A stretch of 64,000 nucleotides of DNA from Yoonia sp. (GCF_014859355.1 NZ_JACUUJ010000014.1:1-64000); one strand, 5' to 3'; shown: positions 28,790-38,418, counted from the first letter of the stretch. Notes: generated by a model from the sequence alone, not told the origin. A program made the numbers and translations.

Positions 28790-31603
28790 ATGGCATCATA
28801 TCAATCCCGACGGCGCGACCCTCTTTTGGACAGTGCCACGCAGGCCGCGATCGAAAAGCGCGGCAAGGAATTGTTTGGGCTGGCACTGGTCGGGCTTGGT
28901 TTGCTGTCGGCTGCAATGCTGGGCAGTTACTCTCCGGATGATCCAAGTTGGATTTCCGCCACTGATGCACCGGTGCAAAACTGGCTGGGGCACTTTGGTG
29001 CCACCCTGGCGGCGCCTTTGATGATGATTGTGGGGCTAGGTATTTGGGTATTGCCGGTGACCCTGATCGGGTGGGGCGTGCGGTTTGTGACCCATAATGG
29101 CGCGGAACGGGCGATCAGGCGGATCATCTTCGCCCCTATCGCGGTTGCGGTCGCGGCGGTTTATGCCGCAACGCTGACGCCGGGGGCGACATGGCCTGCT
29201 AATTTCGGTTTGGGCGGTTTGTTTGGCGATACGGTATTGGGTGTGATCCTGACGGTCATGCCGTGGGGCGCGATTTTAGGGGTCAAGCTGTCGTCACTGG
29301 TGTCGGGATTGGCCGTGCTGGTGCTGATGGCTGTGGTTGTGGGATTTACCCGCCCTGAATTGCGGGCCTTTGTGCGCTTTGTGCTGCTGGGAACAGTCAT
29401 GCTTTATGCCTTGGCGCTGCGGGGATTGGGGCGTGGTGCGGAACTGTCCGCGCGGGCGGCGCAGGGTTTGTCTGCAACGGTGCAGGCGCGGCGGGAACAG
29501 GGCCTTGCGGTGCGCGCCACCCAAAAACCGCAGGTTGATTTCAAAGCGCGCGCTGCCGCTGTCGTTCGGTCAAATGCCGCACCCGAAGGTGCCTTACGCC
29601 GGATGCCACCTGCGCCCGATGTGGTCGCGCGACCTGTGATTGCACCGCTGCGCGCACCGGAACAGCGCAGCGCCGGCTTGCTGGCTGGATTACTGCGGCG
29701 GGGGGCGCCGATGCCCGAGCCGGAACTGGTGACGCAGACGCCACCTGATTATGACAGGCAACCGGGTGATCCTGACCGCGTCAGCGCACGCATTGCGGAC
29801 GCCATCAAGAACCGCAAGATGCCGCCCGCCCCCGAAGGGATGCGCATCGAACCATCGCTGACAGCGGGGCGCGGCCCCAAGCCTTTTGTTGTTGCGCCGA
29901 CAGCTGCAGTGGCTGAAGGTCTGGACGCGGTGATTGAAGATGATACGCTAGCGCCTCTGCGGGCCGAACCACCTGTCATGGTGCCAGAACTGCGCGGCGT
30001 TGTGCAACATCCCCCCAAACGCGCCACACAACCATCGCGGCAAGCGCAGGCAGAAGCGCAGCCAGCTTTGGCTTTTGATGAGAAATATGCCGATTACGAA
30101 CACCCGCCGCTTAGCTTGCTGACCAGCCCGGTTGAAATCCAGCGCCATCATCTGAGTGATGAGGCGTTGGAGCAAAATGCCCGGATGCTGGAAAGCGTGC
30201 TGGATGATTACGGCGTCAAAGGTGAAATCGTCAGTGTGCGCCCCGGCCCTGTTGTCACCATGTATGAACTAGAACCAGCCCCCGGCCTGAAAGCCAGCCG
30301 CGTGATTGGCCTTGCCGATGATATCGCGCGGTCCATGTCGGCGCTGTCGGCGCGTGTGTCCACCGTGCCGGGGCGCAGCGTAATCGGGATCGAACTGCCG
30401 AACGAGAACCGCGAAAAGGTGGTGCTGCGCGAAATCCTGTCGCACCGTGATTTTGGTGATAGCAACCAGAAACTGCCCTTGGCGCTGGGCAAGGATATCG
30501 GCGGTGAACCGATTATCGCCAACCTTGCCAAAATGCCCCACCTGCTGATTGCCGGGACAACGGGTTCTGGGAAATCCGTGGCGATCAACACGATGATCCT
30601 GTCGCTGCTTTACAAGCTGACACCGGAAGAATGCCGGATGATCATGATCGACCCCAAGATGCTGGAACTGTCTGTTTACGACGGCATTCCGCACCTGCTG
30701 TCGCCCGTCGTGACTGACCCGAAAAAGGCCGTTGTCGCCCTGAAATGGGTCGTGGGCGAGATGGAAGAACGTTACCGCAAGATGTCCAAGATGGGCGTGC
30801 GCAACATTGACGGCTTTAACGGGCGCGTAAAAGATGCGCTGACCAAGGGCGAGATGTTCAGTCGCACGGTGCAAACGGGCTTTGACGACGAAACCGGCGA
30901 CCCGATCTTTGAAACCGAAGAATTCCAGCCCGAAATGCTGCCCTATATCGTCGTGATCGTTGATGAAATGGCCGACCTGATGATGGTTGCGGGCAAGGAA
31001 ATCGAAGCGTGCATCCAGCGCCTTGCGCAGATGGCGCGGGCGTCGGGTATTCACCTGATCATGGCAACACAGCGCCCGTCTGTCGATGTGATCACCGGCA
31101 CGATCAAGGCAAACTTTCCCACCCGGATTTCGTTTCAGGTCACATCGAAAATCGACAGTCGCACCATTTTGGGTGAAATGGGGGCCGAACAGCTTTTGGG
31201 TATGGGTGACATGCTTTACATGGCGGGCGGGTCCAAGATCATGCGTGTGCATGGGCCTTTCGTGAGTGACGAAGAGGTCGAGGAAATCGTCAACCACCTG
31301 AAGGGCTTTGGCCCGCCAGATTATATGTCCGGCGTGGTTGAAGGCCCTTCCGATGATGCTGAAAGCAGCATTGATCTGGTGCTGGGGTTAAGCGACGGGT
31401 CGGATCTTGAAAACGCACTTTATGACACCGCCGTGGCGATTGTGATCAAGGATCGCAAATGTTCGACCAGCTATATCCAGCGCAAACTTGCGATTGGCTA
31501 TAACAAGGCCGCACGCCTGGTCGAACAGATGGAAGATGAAGGCGTGGTCAGTTCCGCAAACCATGTCGGCAAACGCGAAATTTTGGTGCCGGAACAACAC
31601 TGA
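28790..31603 (+). CDS. ftsK: DNA translocase FtsK
   Basis: 937-residue septal motor that pumps chromosome ends and activates XerCD at dif. The N-terminal membrane domain has four hydrophobic segments (about 25-220), then a short, low-complexity Pro/Ala-rich linker (about 240-440), then the RecA-like motor with Walker [10 protein letters not shown] near residue 590 and Walker [13 protein letters not shown], and a C-terminal gamma winged helix ([20 protein letters not shown]) that reads KOPS. The ATG at 28790 has GAGGAAAA upstream. The linker is shorter than in E. coli (1329 residues), as usual in alphaproteobacteria. Confidence 0.96.
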   Translation: MASYQSRRRDPLLDSATQAAIEKRGKELFGLALVGLGLLSAAMLGSYSPDDPSWISATDAPVQNWLGHFGATLAAPLMMIVGLGIWVLPVTLIGWGVRFVTHNGAERAIRRIIFAPIAVAVAAVYAATLTPGATWPANFGLGGLFGDTVLGVILTVMPWGAILGVKLSSLVSGLAVLVLMAVVVGFTRPELRAFVRFVLLGTVMLYALALRGLGRGAELSARAAQGLSATVQARREQGLAVRATQKPQVDFKARAAAVVRSNAAPEGALRRMPPAPDVVARPVIAPLRAPEQRSAGLLAGLLRRGAPMPEPELVTQTPPDYDRQPGDPDRVSARIADAIKNRKMPPAPEGMRIEPSLTAGRGPKPFVVAPTAAVAEGLDAVIEDDTLAPLRAEPPVMVPELRGVVQHPPKRATQPSRQAQAEAQPALAFDEKYADYEHPPLSLLTSPVEIQRHHLSDEALEQNARMLESVLDDYGVKGEIVSVRPGPVVTMYELEPAPGLKASRVIGLADDIARSMSALSARVSTVPGRSVIGIELPNENREKVVLREILSHRDFGDSNQKLPLALGKDIGGEPIIANLAKMPHLLIAGTTGSGKSVAINTMILSLLYKLTPEECRMIMIDPKMLELSVYDGIPHLLSPVVTDPKKAVVALKWVVGEMEERYRKMSKMGVRNIDGFNGRVKDALTKGEMFSRTVQTGFDDETGDPIFETEEFQPEMLPYIVVIVDEMADLMMVAGKEIEACIQRLAQMARASGIHLIMATQRPSVDVITGTIKANFPTRISFQVTSKIDSRTILGEMGAEQLLGMGDMLYMAGGSKIMRVHGPFVSDEEVEEIVNHLKGFGPPDYMSGVVEGPSDDAESSIDLVLGLSDGSDLENALYDTAVAIVIKDRKCSTSYIQRKLAIGYNKAARLVEQMEDEGVVSSANHVGKREILVPEQH

Positions 31604-31622
31604 CCGGCGGATCGTCAGAAAA

Positions 31623-31651
31623 ATGCAACGGCGCAGAAACCGTCGTTGCAT
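31623..31651 (+). terminator. Stem-loop after ftsK (weak terminator candidate)
   Basis: An 11-bp stem ATGCAACGGCG/CGTCGTTGCAT with one G-U pair and a 7-base loop, 20 bases after the ftsK stop. There is only TAAAATTAATCC after it, not a clean T-tract, so termination is likely partial. It separates ftsK from the Hint-domain gene. Confidence 0.45.
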
Positions 31652-31752
31652 AAAATTAATCCTTCTCTTAACGAATAATGCAGAAATACTATTCGGCGCG
31701 CAATTTCGCGCTACCTGATTTTTGTTGCGTGGTTTTTGAAGGAGAGTCCGCT

Positions 31753-32808
31753 TTGGCCATTGAAACACTTTTTATTCTTGGGGCATCAAATATCACCGTG
31801 TCTGACGGCGCCCAGCTTTCCGGGATCACCCAAGGGACCGGCGAACACCTTTTGGGGAAAACGATCACCCTGAACAATAACAACTGGGAAACTGTGAGCA
31901 TCAATGATGCGCCCGCCAGAGATGAAGCAAACTTTACTGATAACGACGCATCTCAACGGTTGAACGGCACACAAACGATTGATGGTGTCACGTATAGCGA
32001 TCAGATGATTGTTGAGGCCGAATACGCGCTGACCGTCACCGATCCTGACGGTGTGGAATACAGGCTTGTTGCTTTCAACATCCGCGAAACAGGGTCCGGT
32101 TTGCCAAATTTCGCCACTATTGAAGGTTTCGCTTTTGTTGGGCCAACCGGTGGTTTCCCCCCAATTGGTGTGCCGCTGACGGTGATACAAAATTTCGAAT
32201 TCCCGTCAGAACCTTATATTAACTTTGCCGCGCCCCCCTGTTTCACGGCCGGCACGGTTTTGCGGACACCGGATGGCGACCGTCCGGTTGAAGATCTGGC
32301 TGTGGACGATTGGGTTGATACACTGGACCATGGCCCGCAACAAATACGCTGGATCGGGGTTGTCCGCCTACCGCGCCCGGTGCTTGCGCAAAAGCCGAAA
32401 TTCAGGCCGGTGTTGATCCGGCAAGATGCGTTTGGCCCCGGCCAGCCCCGCCGTGACCTGCGCGTGTCGCCGCAACACCGGATGCTGGTCACGGGCTGGC
32501 AGGCAGAGCTGATGTTTGGTGAACCCGAAATTCTTGTGCCTGCCATCAAGATGGTGAACGACAAGACGGTGACCGTGGACCACAGCTGTGATGATCTGGC
32601 GTATTTTCACGTGATGTTCGACCAGCACGAAATTGTTTTCGCCGAAGGTGTTGTGACGGAAAGTTTCCTGCCCGGATTGGATGAAACCGCTGCGGTTGAA
32701 ACGCAGGCAGAACTGGAAGCCCTGTTTCCAGATGGGCCCTGTCGTAAAACGAAAACCGCACGCCCCTGTTTTTCCGACAAACGGACAATCCTTTTGGCGA
32801 CATCATAA
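31753..32808 (+). CDS. Hint-domain (Hint_2) protein
   Basis: About 351 residues. I use the TTG at 31753, nine bases after AAGGAG, which gives a start LAIETLFILGASNITV; earlier in-frame codons have no ribosome site. The first 170 residues are an unclassified beta-rich region rich in Asn, Thr and Gly. From PCFTAGTVLRTPDGDRPVE onward is a Hint_2 module: Cys at the splice position, then SPQHRMLV and FDQHEIVFAEGVVTESFLPG. Related Hint_2 proteins are abundant in Rhodobacterales, often as ends of secreted RTX-like proteins; this one has no recognisable calcium repeats and no signal peptide. Autoprocessing is plausible but unproven. Confidence 0.85.
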   Translation: MAIETLFILGASNITVSDGAQLSGITQGTGEHLLGKTITLNNNNWETVSINDAPARDEANFTDNDASQRLNGTQTIDGVTYSDQMIVEAEYALTVTDPDGVEYRLVAFNIRETGSGLPNFATIEGFAFVGPTGGFPPIGVPLTVIQNFEFPSEPYINFAAPPCFTAGTVLRTPDGDRPVEDLAVDDWVDTLDHGPQQIRWIGVVRLPRPVLAQKPKFRPVLIRQDAFGPGQPRRDLRVSPQHRMLVTGWQAELMFGEPEILVPAIKMVNDKTVTVDHSCDDLAYFHVMFDQHEIVFAEGVVTESFLPGLDETAAVETQAELEALFPDGPCRKTKTARPCFSDKRTILLATS

Positions 32809-32815
32809 AAAAATA

Positions 32816-32843
32816 ACCCCCGCCTGAACTGTCAGCCGGGGGT
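32816..32843. terminator. Bidirectional terminator between the Hint gene and rpsU
   Basis: Seven-base GC-rich stem ACCCCCG/CGGGGGT, then a C-C mismatch and CTGA/TCAG around a 4-base loop. The minus-strand side is followed by TTATTTTTTTATG, a good U-tract for rpsU; the plus-strand side has only ATTCTTG, so it works best for rpsU and may also stop the Hint gene. Confidence 0.8.
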
Positions 32844-32875
32844 ATTCTTGATCGTCGCGTCGATTGGGTTGCTGT

Positions 32876-33082
32876 TTAAAGCAAACCTTCGCGCTGCAGC
32901 TTTTTCCGTGCCAGCTTGCGCTGACGGCGGATTGCTTCGGCTTTTTCGCGCGCTTTACGCACGGAAGGCTTTTCGAAATGCTGCTTGAGCTTCATTTCAC
33001 GAAAAACGCCCTCACGCTGAAGTTTTTTCTTCAGAGCACGCAACGCCTGATCGACGTTGTTATCACGAACACTAACCTGCAT
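32876..33082 (-). CDS. rpsU: 30S ribosomal protein S21
   Basis: 68-residue basic protein of the small ribosomal subunit platform, beside the 3' end of 16S rRNA. It opens [20 protein letters not shown] and ends in the Arg/Lys-rich KARKK-type tail, normal for alphaproteobacterial S21. AGAGAGGTGGTG precedes the ATG. It is monocistronic, with its own promoter and terminator, and divergent from the COQ9 gene. Confidence 0.97.
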   Translation of the reverse strand: MQVSVRDNNVDQALRALKKKLQREGVFREMKLKQHFEKPSVRKAREKAEAIRRQRKLARKKLQREGLL

Positions 33083-33134
33083 GTGGTTTTCACCACCTCT
33101 CTAAGTTAAATTTGCAAAAATCGCAGGAACTGTG

Positions 33135-33163
33135 CAGATAGCAAAAGCGGGCTAGTTTGTCCA
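33135..33163 (-). promoter_or_regulatory. Probable rpsU promoter
   Basis: Read on the minus strand: -35 TGGACA (33163-33158), 17-base spacer, -10 TATCTG (33140-33135) preceded by GC, close to the alphaproteobacterial sigma-70 pattern. It lies about 53 bases before the rpsU start, in the 110-bp divergent spacer shared with COQ9. Confidence 0.55.
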
Positions 33164-33192
33164 GTGCCCGGCAAGAAGGAGAAACGCCCGTG

Positions 33193-33888
33193 ATGCAGAC
33201 CCCCATTGATCCCGCCAAGGACAGGCTTCTGGATGCGATCCTGCCGCATGTCGCGTTTGACGGTTGGTCGCCAATGGCCTTTCAGGCGGCTGTGACCACG
33301 GTGGGGATCAACCCCGCCCATGCCCGCACGCTGTGTCCGCGCGGGGCCGTTGATTTGGCTGTCGCCTATCATGAACGCGGCGACCGCGCGATGCTGGATG
33401 CGATCAAGGGCGCGGATCTGTCTGAAATGCGTTTTCGCGATAAGGTGGCCCATGCGCTTCGCCTGCGGATTCGTGCGATTGATGACAAAGAGGCGGTGCG
33501 CCGTGGCACGGCCCTGTTCGCCCTGCCGCATATGGCCGCCGATGGTAGCAAGCTGATCTGGGGCACGGCAGATGCGATCTGGACTGCGCTGGGCGACACA
33601 TCGCAGGATGTGAACTGGTATACCAAGCGCCTGACGCTGTCGGGGGTTTATGCATCGGTCGTGTTGTATTGGCTAGGCGATGACAGTCTGGACGGGCAGG
33701 CGACCGATGCCTTTATCGACCGGCGGATTGATAACGTGATGCAGTTCGAAAAGGTCAAGGCGCAGGTGCGCGATAACCCGTTATTCAAACCTGTGACCGG
33801 CCCGCTGGGGCGGCTATTGTCGGGGGTCAGGGCACCTGCCAAAATACCCCCCCTTGATTTGCCCGGCATATGGAAAGACCCGCAGTGA
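33193..33888 (+). CDS. COQ9 family protein
   Basis: 231-residue protein of the COQ9 family, which in mitochondria binds lipid and helps COQ7 hydroxylate the ubiquinone ring. An N-terminal TetR-like helical part (FDGWSPMAFQAAVTTVGI) is followed by the conserved DVNWYTKRLTLSGVYASVVLYWLGD block, and FIDRRIDNVMQFEKVKAQ ends the domain. AAGGAG is ten bases before the ATG. The TGA overlaps the next gene's ATG by one base. A ubiquinone role fits the UbiH-type hydroxylase further left. Confidence 0.9.
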   Translation: MQTPIDPAKDRLLDAILPHVAFDGWSPMAFQAAVTTVGINPAHARTLCPRGAVDLAVAYHERGDRAMLDAIKGADLSEMRFRDKVAHALRLRIRAIDDKEAVRRGTALFALPHMAADGSKLIWGTADAIWTALGDTSQDVNWYTKRLTLSGVYASVVLYWLGDDSLDGQATDAFIDRRIDNVMQFEKVKAQVRDNPLFKPVTGPLGRLLSGVRAPAKIPPLDLPGIWKDPQ

Positions 33889-34856
33889 TGCACGTGATAA
33901 CGATCAGCAAACCCGGCGGTCCAGAAGTTTTGGTGCCAGCCGAACGCCCCATGCCGCAACCTGCCTATGGTCAGGTGGTGATCAAACTGGCCTATGCGGG
34001 GGTGAACCGGCCCGATGCCTTGCAGCGCGCCGGGCTTTATGATCCGCCCAAAGGCGCGAGCGATCTGCCCGGTCTGGAATGTTCGGGCGAAGTTGTGGCC
34101 GTTGGCGCGGGCGTCACCACGCCCAAGGCCGGCGATCAGGTTTGTGCTCTGCTGCCCGGTGGTGGCTATGCGGAATATGTGGCGACGCCTGCGGCGCATT
34201 GCCTGCCGGTGCCGCATGGCATGACCCTGAAACAGGCGGCTTGTCTGCCTGAAACATTCTTTACCGTCTGGTCCAATGTGTTCATGCGCGGCGGCTTGCA
34301 AGGGGGCGAGCGGTTTTTGGTGCATGGCGGCACTTCCGGTATTGGCACCACGGCGATACAGCTGGCGCATGTGTTTGGCGCACGGGTGTTCACCACGGCG
34401 GGGTCGGATGCAAAATGCGCCGCTTGTGTCGCCTTGGGGGCCGAACAGGCAATTAATTATCGCAACAATGATTTTGTCGAGGTGATGCAGGCACAGGGTG
34501 GCGCGGACCTGATCCTTGATATGGTGGGCGGGCCGTATATTCAGCGGAACATCAAATCGCTTGCCGATGATGGCAGGTTGGTGCAGATCGCCTTTTTGCA
34601 GGGGCCAAAGGTTGAACTGAACCTTGTGCAACTGATGACCCGGCGGCTGACGATCACGGGGTCAACGCTGCGCCCGCAGTCTGATCTGGCCAAGGCACGG
34701 ATTGCCGAACAGTTGCGCGCCCATGTCTGGCCGTTGCTGGCCGCAGGCCGCATTGCGCCGGTGATGGACCGCGAATTCGCCCTGACAGACGCCGCCGCCG
34801 CCCATGCCCGCATGGAAAGCAGCGCACATATCGGCAAGATTGTTCTGAAGGTCTAG
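33888..34856 (+). CDS. NAD(P)H-quinone oxidoreductase (zinc-free MDR family, PIG3-like)
   Basis: 322-residue medium-chain reductase. N-terminal GroES-like domain contains AGVNRPDALQRAGLYDPPKGASD and GLECSGEVVAVG; NADPH loop is GGTSGIGTTAIQLA, and STLRPQS with the C-terminal HARMESSAHIGKIVL is typical of PIG3/QOR2. The catalytic zinc cysteines of alcohol dehydrogenases are absent. Quinone reduction to the hydroquinone is the family activity; the real substrate is unknown. Coupled to COQ9 by a one-base overlap (TGATG). Confidence 0.88.
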   Translation: MHVITISKPGGPEVLVPAERPMPQPAYGQVVIKLAYAGVNRPDALQRAGLYDPPKGASDLPGLECSGEVVAVGAGVTTPKAGDQVCALLPGGGYAEYVATPAAHCLPVPHGMTLKQAACLPETFFTVWSNVFMRGGLQGGERFLVHGGTSGIGTTAIQLAHVFGARVFTTAGSDAKCAACVALGAEQAINYRNNDFVEVMQAQGGADLILDMVGGPYIQRNIKSLADDGRLVQIAFLQGPKVELNLVQLMTRRLTITGSTLRPQSDLAKARIAEQLRAHVWPLLAAGRIAPVMDREFALTDAAAAHARMESSAHIGKIVLKV

Positions 34857-34857
34857 G

Positions 34858-35135
34858 TCACTGGCGGGGGGGGCCCTTGTAAACCCCCACTTTCCAACCA
34901 AAGGTCAAACAGCCGGCCCGCAAGGCAATCGTGACGCCGGCACAAATCAGCAGCGCGAACGGGGTGGCCAGCCCAAAGGCAAGCGCCACCAGCGCGGCAG
35001 ACGCCCCGGCCAGCGCCGTCAGGCTGGCACAAAGATAAATCCGACCACATCCAACTGCGCCCGACTGGCGACCAGCGCCGCCAGTCAGCGCAAAGACAAA
35101 ACAGCTGCATAATCAAGAATAACAAGCAAAGTCAT
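34858..35135 (-). pseudogene. Remnant of a TRIC-family cation channel gene (UPF0126), frameshifted and internally deleted
   Basis: The reverse strand begins [12 protein letters not shown], whose ATG overlaps the rnhA stop (ATGA). A base is then missing, and FVFALTG appears in another frame; with an extra G the first frame returns as ALVASRAQLDVVGFIFV; another shift gives ASLTALAGASAALVALAF, then ALLICAGVTIALRAG and CLTFGWKVGVYKGPP before TGA. These are the N-terminal and C-terminal ends of an intact TRIC protein (about 200 residues); roughly the middle half is gone. No frame gives a functional product. It was once the last gene of the ispH-DUF3429-rnhA operon. Confidence 0.82.
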
Positions 35136-35578
35136 GGCTTGAACGGGGCCATGCCCGCGCGCGCCAGTTCATCGGCGCGTTCGTTTTCGGGGTGGCCTGC
35201 GTGGCCCTTGACCCATTCCCATGTCACGTCATGGCTGGCCACTGCGGCATCCAGGCGCTGCCACAGATCAACGTTTTTTAGCCCGCCTTTTTTGGTCCAG
35301 CCGTTCCGTTTCCAGCCGTGAATCCACTTGGTTATGCCGTCTTTGACATAGGCGCTATCGGTTACGATGGTGATTTTTGTGCCGGGTTTGAGCGTTTCAA
35401 GCGTGCTGATCGCCGCCATCAGTTCCATCCGGTTGTTTGTGGTCTGGGATTCACCGCCCGACAGTGCGCGTTCTTTTACCACGGTGCTACCTTCGCGCGC
35501 GACCAGTAGTGCGCCCCAGCCACCGGGACCGGGATTGCCCGAACAGGCCCCGTCGGTATAGGCGAAAATCTCTGCCAT
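35132..35578 (-). CDS. rnhA: Ribonuclease HI
   Basis: 148-residue endonuclease that cuts RNA in RNA-DNA hybrids. The four carboxylates are visible: Asp9 in [14 protein letters not shown], Glu in NRMELMAA, Asp in IVTDSAYV and Asp in [21 protein letters not shown] carries the mobile histidine. The ATG at 35578 overlaps the stop of the DUF3429 gene by one base (TGATG). Its own stop overlaps the start of the decayed TRIC gene. Confidence 0.96.
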   Translation of the reverse strand: MAEIFAYTDGACSGNPGPGGWGALLVAREGSTVVKERALSGGESQTTNNRMELMAAISTLETLKPGTKITIVTDSAYVKDGITKWIHGWKRNGWTKKGGLKNVDLWQRLDAAVASHDVTWEWVKGHAGHPENERADELARAGMAPFKP

Positions 35579-36027
35579 CACAGCACGATCGGCAAATAGG
35601 TCAGCACGACAGTGCCGGTCAGCAGCACCCGCAGGTGCATCCACCATGGCGGGGCCAGTTCCAGACGCCAGAAATGCCAGTCAAGCAATAGCAGCGCCAG
35701 AAACCCCACGATCAGATTCATCGCCGCCGTAGTCGGCCCGCCGCCCGTCATGAAAAATGCCCAAAGCGCCGGGATCACGGACAGGATATACCCCGCAGTT
35801 GCAGTTTGCCCGGTTGCTTTGGTCGCAAACCCCCACAGGACGCCGGACATGAAGGACAGGATCACCGCACCATAAAACAACTGGACATAAGGCCCGATAA
35901 ACCGCCCGCCCAGGTTCATCTGGCCCCATTGCCCCAGTTCCGGGCGCAATATGGTCAGCGCACCCCAGATAAAGGGGATTAGCCCGGCAAGACCAAGAAC
36001 CAGCGCGGATCGGGGGATGCTGCTCAT
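35578..36027 (-). CDS. DUF3429 membrane protein
   Basis: 149-residue integral membrane protein with about five hydrophobic segments (for example [17 protein letters not shown] and [15 protein letters not shown]). Family blocks are [18 protein letters not shown] and [19 protein letters not shown]. The function is unknown. It lies 4 bp after the ispH stop and is coupled to rnhA by a one-base overlap. Confidence 0.85.
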   Translation of the reverse strand: MSSIPRSALVLGLAGLIPFIWGALTILRPELGQWGQMNLGGRFIGPYVQLFYGAVILSFMSGVLWGFATKATGQTATAGYILSVIPALWAFFMTGGGPTTAAMNLIVGFLALLLLDWHFWRLELAPPWWMHLRVLLTGTVVLTYLPIVL

Positions 36028-36031
36028 GATG

Positions 36032-36982
36032 TCAGGCCGGTTCGCGCAGCACGCGCGGCACTTTGAATTCGACGTTTTCCTTGGCGGTTTCCACCAGTTC
36101 GACGCTCACCTCGAACCGGTCACGGAAGGCGTCGATAACCTCGTTGATCAGCACCTCGGGGGCGCTGGCCCCAGCCGTAATCCCCATGGATGTGATCCCT
36201 TGCAATGCGCGCCAGTCAATGTCCGCCGCCCGCTGAACCAACTGGGCGTATTGGCAGCCAGCGCGTGCGCCCACCTCGACCAGACGCCGCGAATTGCTGG
36301 AATTGGGCGCGCCGACAACCAGCATCGCATCGCATTTAGGGGCCATGGCCTTGACCGCCTCTTGCCGGTTGGTGGTGGCGTAACAAATGTCTTCTTTATG
36401 GGGGCCGACGATGGTGGGGAACCGTGCCTGCAAGGCGGCCACGATATCGGCGGTGTCATCAACCGATAGCGTCGTCTGGGTGACAAAGGCCAGCTTTTGC
36501 GGGTCACGCACCTGCACCTTGGCCACATCATCGGGCGTTTCGACCAACAGCACTTCGCCCGGTGGCAGCTGGCCCATGGTGCCAACCGTTTCAGGGTGGC
36601 CTGCGTGGCCGATCATGATCATCTGCAAGCCGTTGTCGGCGTGGCGCTGGGCCTCGATATGGACCTTGCTGACCAGCGGGCAGGTGGCATCGACATAGAT
36701 CATTTCACGCGCCTGTGCTGTGGCGGGCACGGATTTCGGCACGCCGTGGGCGGAAAAAATCACCGGGCGATCCGGTGGGCATTCATCCAGTTCTTCGACG
36801 AAAATGGCCCCTTGGTCACGCAAATTGTCGACAACGAATTTGTTGTGCACGATTTCATGGCGCACATAGACCGGCGCCCCCCATTTCTGCAGTGCCATTT
36901 CGACAATTTTTATTGCGCGATCAACACCCGCGCAAAATCCGCGGGGGGCAGCCAGATAAAGCGTAAGCGGCGGTTTTGTCAT
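36032..36982 (-). CDS. ispH: 4-hydroxy-3-methylbut-2-enyl diphosphate reductase IspH
   Basis: Last step of the MEP pathway, giving isopentenyl and dimethylallyl diphosphate. The 316-residue protein has the three cluster cysteines at Cys17 (PRGFCAGV), Cys101 ([10 protein letters not shown]) and Cys198 ([12 protein letters not shown]). [25 protein letters not shown] and [13 protein letters not shown] are the substrate blocks. The TTG/ATG region shows GGAGATACTGC before the ATG. Isoprenoid supply for ubiquinone and, in phototrophic relatives, carotenoids. Confidence 0.97.
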   Translation of the reverse strand: MTKPPLTLYLAAPRGFCAGVDRAIKIVEMALQKWGAPVYVRHEIVHNKFVVDNLRDQGAIFVEELDECPPDRPVIFSAHGVPKSVPATAQAREMIYVDATCPLVSKVHIEAQRHADNGLQMIMIGHAGHPETVGTMGQLPPGEVLLVETPDDVAKVQVRDPQKLAFVTQTTLSVDDTADIVAALQARFPTIVGPHKEDICYATTNRQEAVKAMAPKCDAMLVVGAPNSSNSRRLVEVGARAGCQYAQLVQRAADIDWRALQGITSMGITAGASAPEVLINEVIDAFRDRFEVSVELVETAKENVEFKVPRVLREPA

Positions 36983-37088
36983 GCAGTATCTCCGGCTTTG
37001 GCACAGAGTTAAGGCCTTGGCGGCACGAGGTCCAGCCCTGCAAGCTGCACATCATGAAAAGCCGCCGTCTTGCAGTGCCTGGCGGGAA

Positions 37089-37154
37089 TCCACATCGGAC
37101 AGCACGCCGCCCGATGTGGACTGGTGTGATCCCCGATGTGGACTGGTGTGATCA
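37089..37154. repeat. Tandem 22-bp repeat plus an inverted copy of its first 10 bases
   Basis: Two copies of CCGATGTGGACTGGTGTGATC follow head to tail (37111-37132 and 37133-37154, one base different), and TCCACATCGG at 37089-37098 is the reverse complement of the start of the unit, giving a 10-bp stem with a 12-base loop. The second copy includes the stop codon of the NYN-domain gene. The element lies between that gene and ispH on the same strand. Read through, it could make an RNA hairpin; no T-tract follows. Confidence 0.8.
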
Positions 37155-37736
37155 GCGTGTTTCGTCGACGGCTGCTTCGTTGTCCTGAAACTGGGTGCTG
37201 CGCGGATCCCGTGCCGGGCGTCCCACCACATCGCGCAGTTCGTCAAGTTCGATAAAGTTATCGGCCTGGCGGCGCAGTTCGTCCGCGATCATCGGAGGAT
37301 GGCTGCGAATTGTAGACACGACCGACACCCGCACACCTTTTCTTTGCAAAGCTTCTATCAGCGGCCGGAAATCACCGTCGCCTGAAAACAGCACGATGTG
37401 ATCGACATGCGCCGCCAATTCCATGGCATCGACAGCGAGTTCGATATCCATGTTTCCCTTGACCTTGCGACGGCCCATGCTGTCGGTGTATTCTTTTGCC
37501 GGTTTTGTCACCATCGTGTAGCCGTTGTAATGCAACCAGTCTACCAAAGGGCGAATCGGCGAATATTCATCATTTTCGAGCAATGCGGTATAATAGAAAG
37601 CACGTAACATTTTGCCGCGTCGCATAAACTCCTGGCGCAACAATTTATAGTCGATATCAAACCCTAGGGACCTTGCCGCAGCGTAAAGATTTGATCCATC
37701 GATGAAGAGCGCAAGTCGCTCGTCCCGATAAAACAT
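37152..37736 (-). CDS. NYN-domain protein (LabA/DUF88 family)
   Basis: 194-residue protein of the PIN-like NYN superfamily. Acidic residues of the metal site are visible in LALFIDGSNLYAA (Asp), KGNMDIELAVDAM and VLFSGDGDFRPLIEAL; VSVVSTIRSH follows. NYN proteins are predicted or shown RNases; LabA relatives in cyanobacteria affect circadian output. AAAGGAC is eight bases before the ATG. It is divergent from folK; the 3' end runs into the tandem repeat. Confidence 0.9.
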   Translation of the reverse strand: MFYRDERLALFIDGSNLYAAARSLGFDIDYKLLRQEFMRRGKMLRAFYYTALLENDEYSPIRPLVDWLHYNGYTMVTKPAKEYTDSMGRRKVKGNMDIELAVDAMELAAHVDHIVLFSGDGDFRPLIEALQRKGVRVSVVSTIRSHPPMIADELRRQADNFIELDELRDVVGRPARDPRSTQFQDNEAAVDETR

Positions 37737-37845
37737 GATTAGTCCTTTCGAATGGTGTCATGCAGGTTGCAGACGGTGTGAGTGGCGTTTTGTATACAAC
37801 AGCGCAGACGACTAGCATTTTTTATGGCAGAAGCAAGGGATCTAA

Positions 37846-38418
37846 ATGGACAATGTAAGCCATTTCGCGCTGATTTGCTTGGGCAGCAATGCAGATTCGG
37901 TCTTTGGAAATCCGCAGGAGACGGTTGAAAGGGCGATCGCATTAATCGGCGAAATGTCTGATGAATCTTGCCAAATCAGCAGCTTATACAGAACGCCGGC
38001 CTTTCCCGCAGGGGCGGGGCCGGATTTTGTGAACGCAGCAATGGCGATAAGGACGACCCTTTCGCCAGAGGCGACGTTGGGTCATTTGCACCAGATCGAA
38101 ACGCTGGCGGGGCGCGTGCGCACAAAAAGGTGGGGTCAGCGCACGCTTGATCTGGATTTGATTGCGGTGGATGATCTGATTTGCCCGGATATTCATGTTT
38201 ATAATCAATGGCGAAACTTGCCATCGGCGGCGCAGCAGGTCAAAGCGCCAGACCGTCTGATCCTGCCCCATCCACGATTGCAGGACCGCAGTTTTGTTCT
38301 TGTTCCGCTGGCAGATGTGGCCTCTGGCTGGATACATCCGGTGCTTGGTTTGACGGTGCAGCAGATGTTGGCGCAGCGGCCAGACGCGGAACGGGCGGAG
38401 GTTATTGCGCTGATATGA
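37846..38418 (+). CDS. folK: 2-amino-4-hydroxy-6-hydroxymethyldihydropteridine diphosphokinase FolK
   Basis: Pyrophosphorylates the pterin in folate synthesis. 190 residues; family motifs are ALICLGSNADSVFGNP, SSLYRTPAFP, DFVNAAMAI, the catalytic RVRTKRWGQRTLDLDLIAVDD (best seen in RWGQRTLDLDLI) and ILPHPRLQDRSFVLVPLADV. It is divergent from the NYN gene and the only gene on its strand before rpoZ. Confidence 0.95.
   Translation: MDNVSHFALICLGSNADSVFGNPQETVERAIALIGEMSDESCQISSLYRTPAFPAGAGPDFVNAAMAIRTTLSPEATLGHLHQIETLAGRVRTKRWGQRTLDLDLIAVDDLICPDIHVYNQWRNLPSAAQQVKAPDRLILPHPRLQDRSFVLVPLADVASGWIHPVLGLTVQQMLAQRPDAERAEVIALI

Noticed and set aside
30269-31297. 342-codon minus-strand open frame inside ftsK
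   Set aside because: His/Asp-rich shadow of a GC-rich gene, no ribosome site and no recognisable domain.
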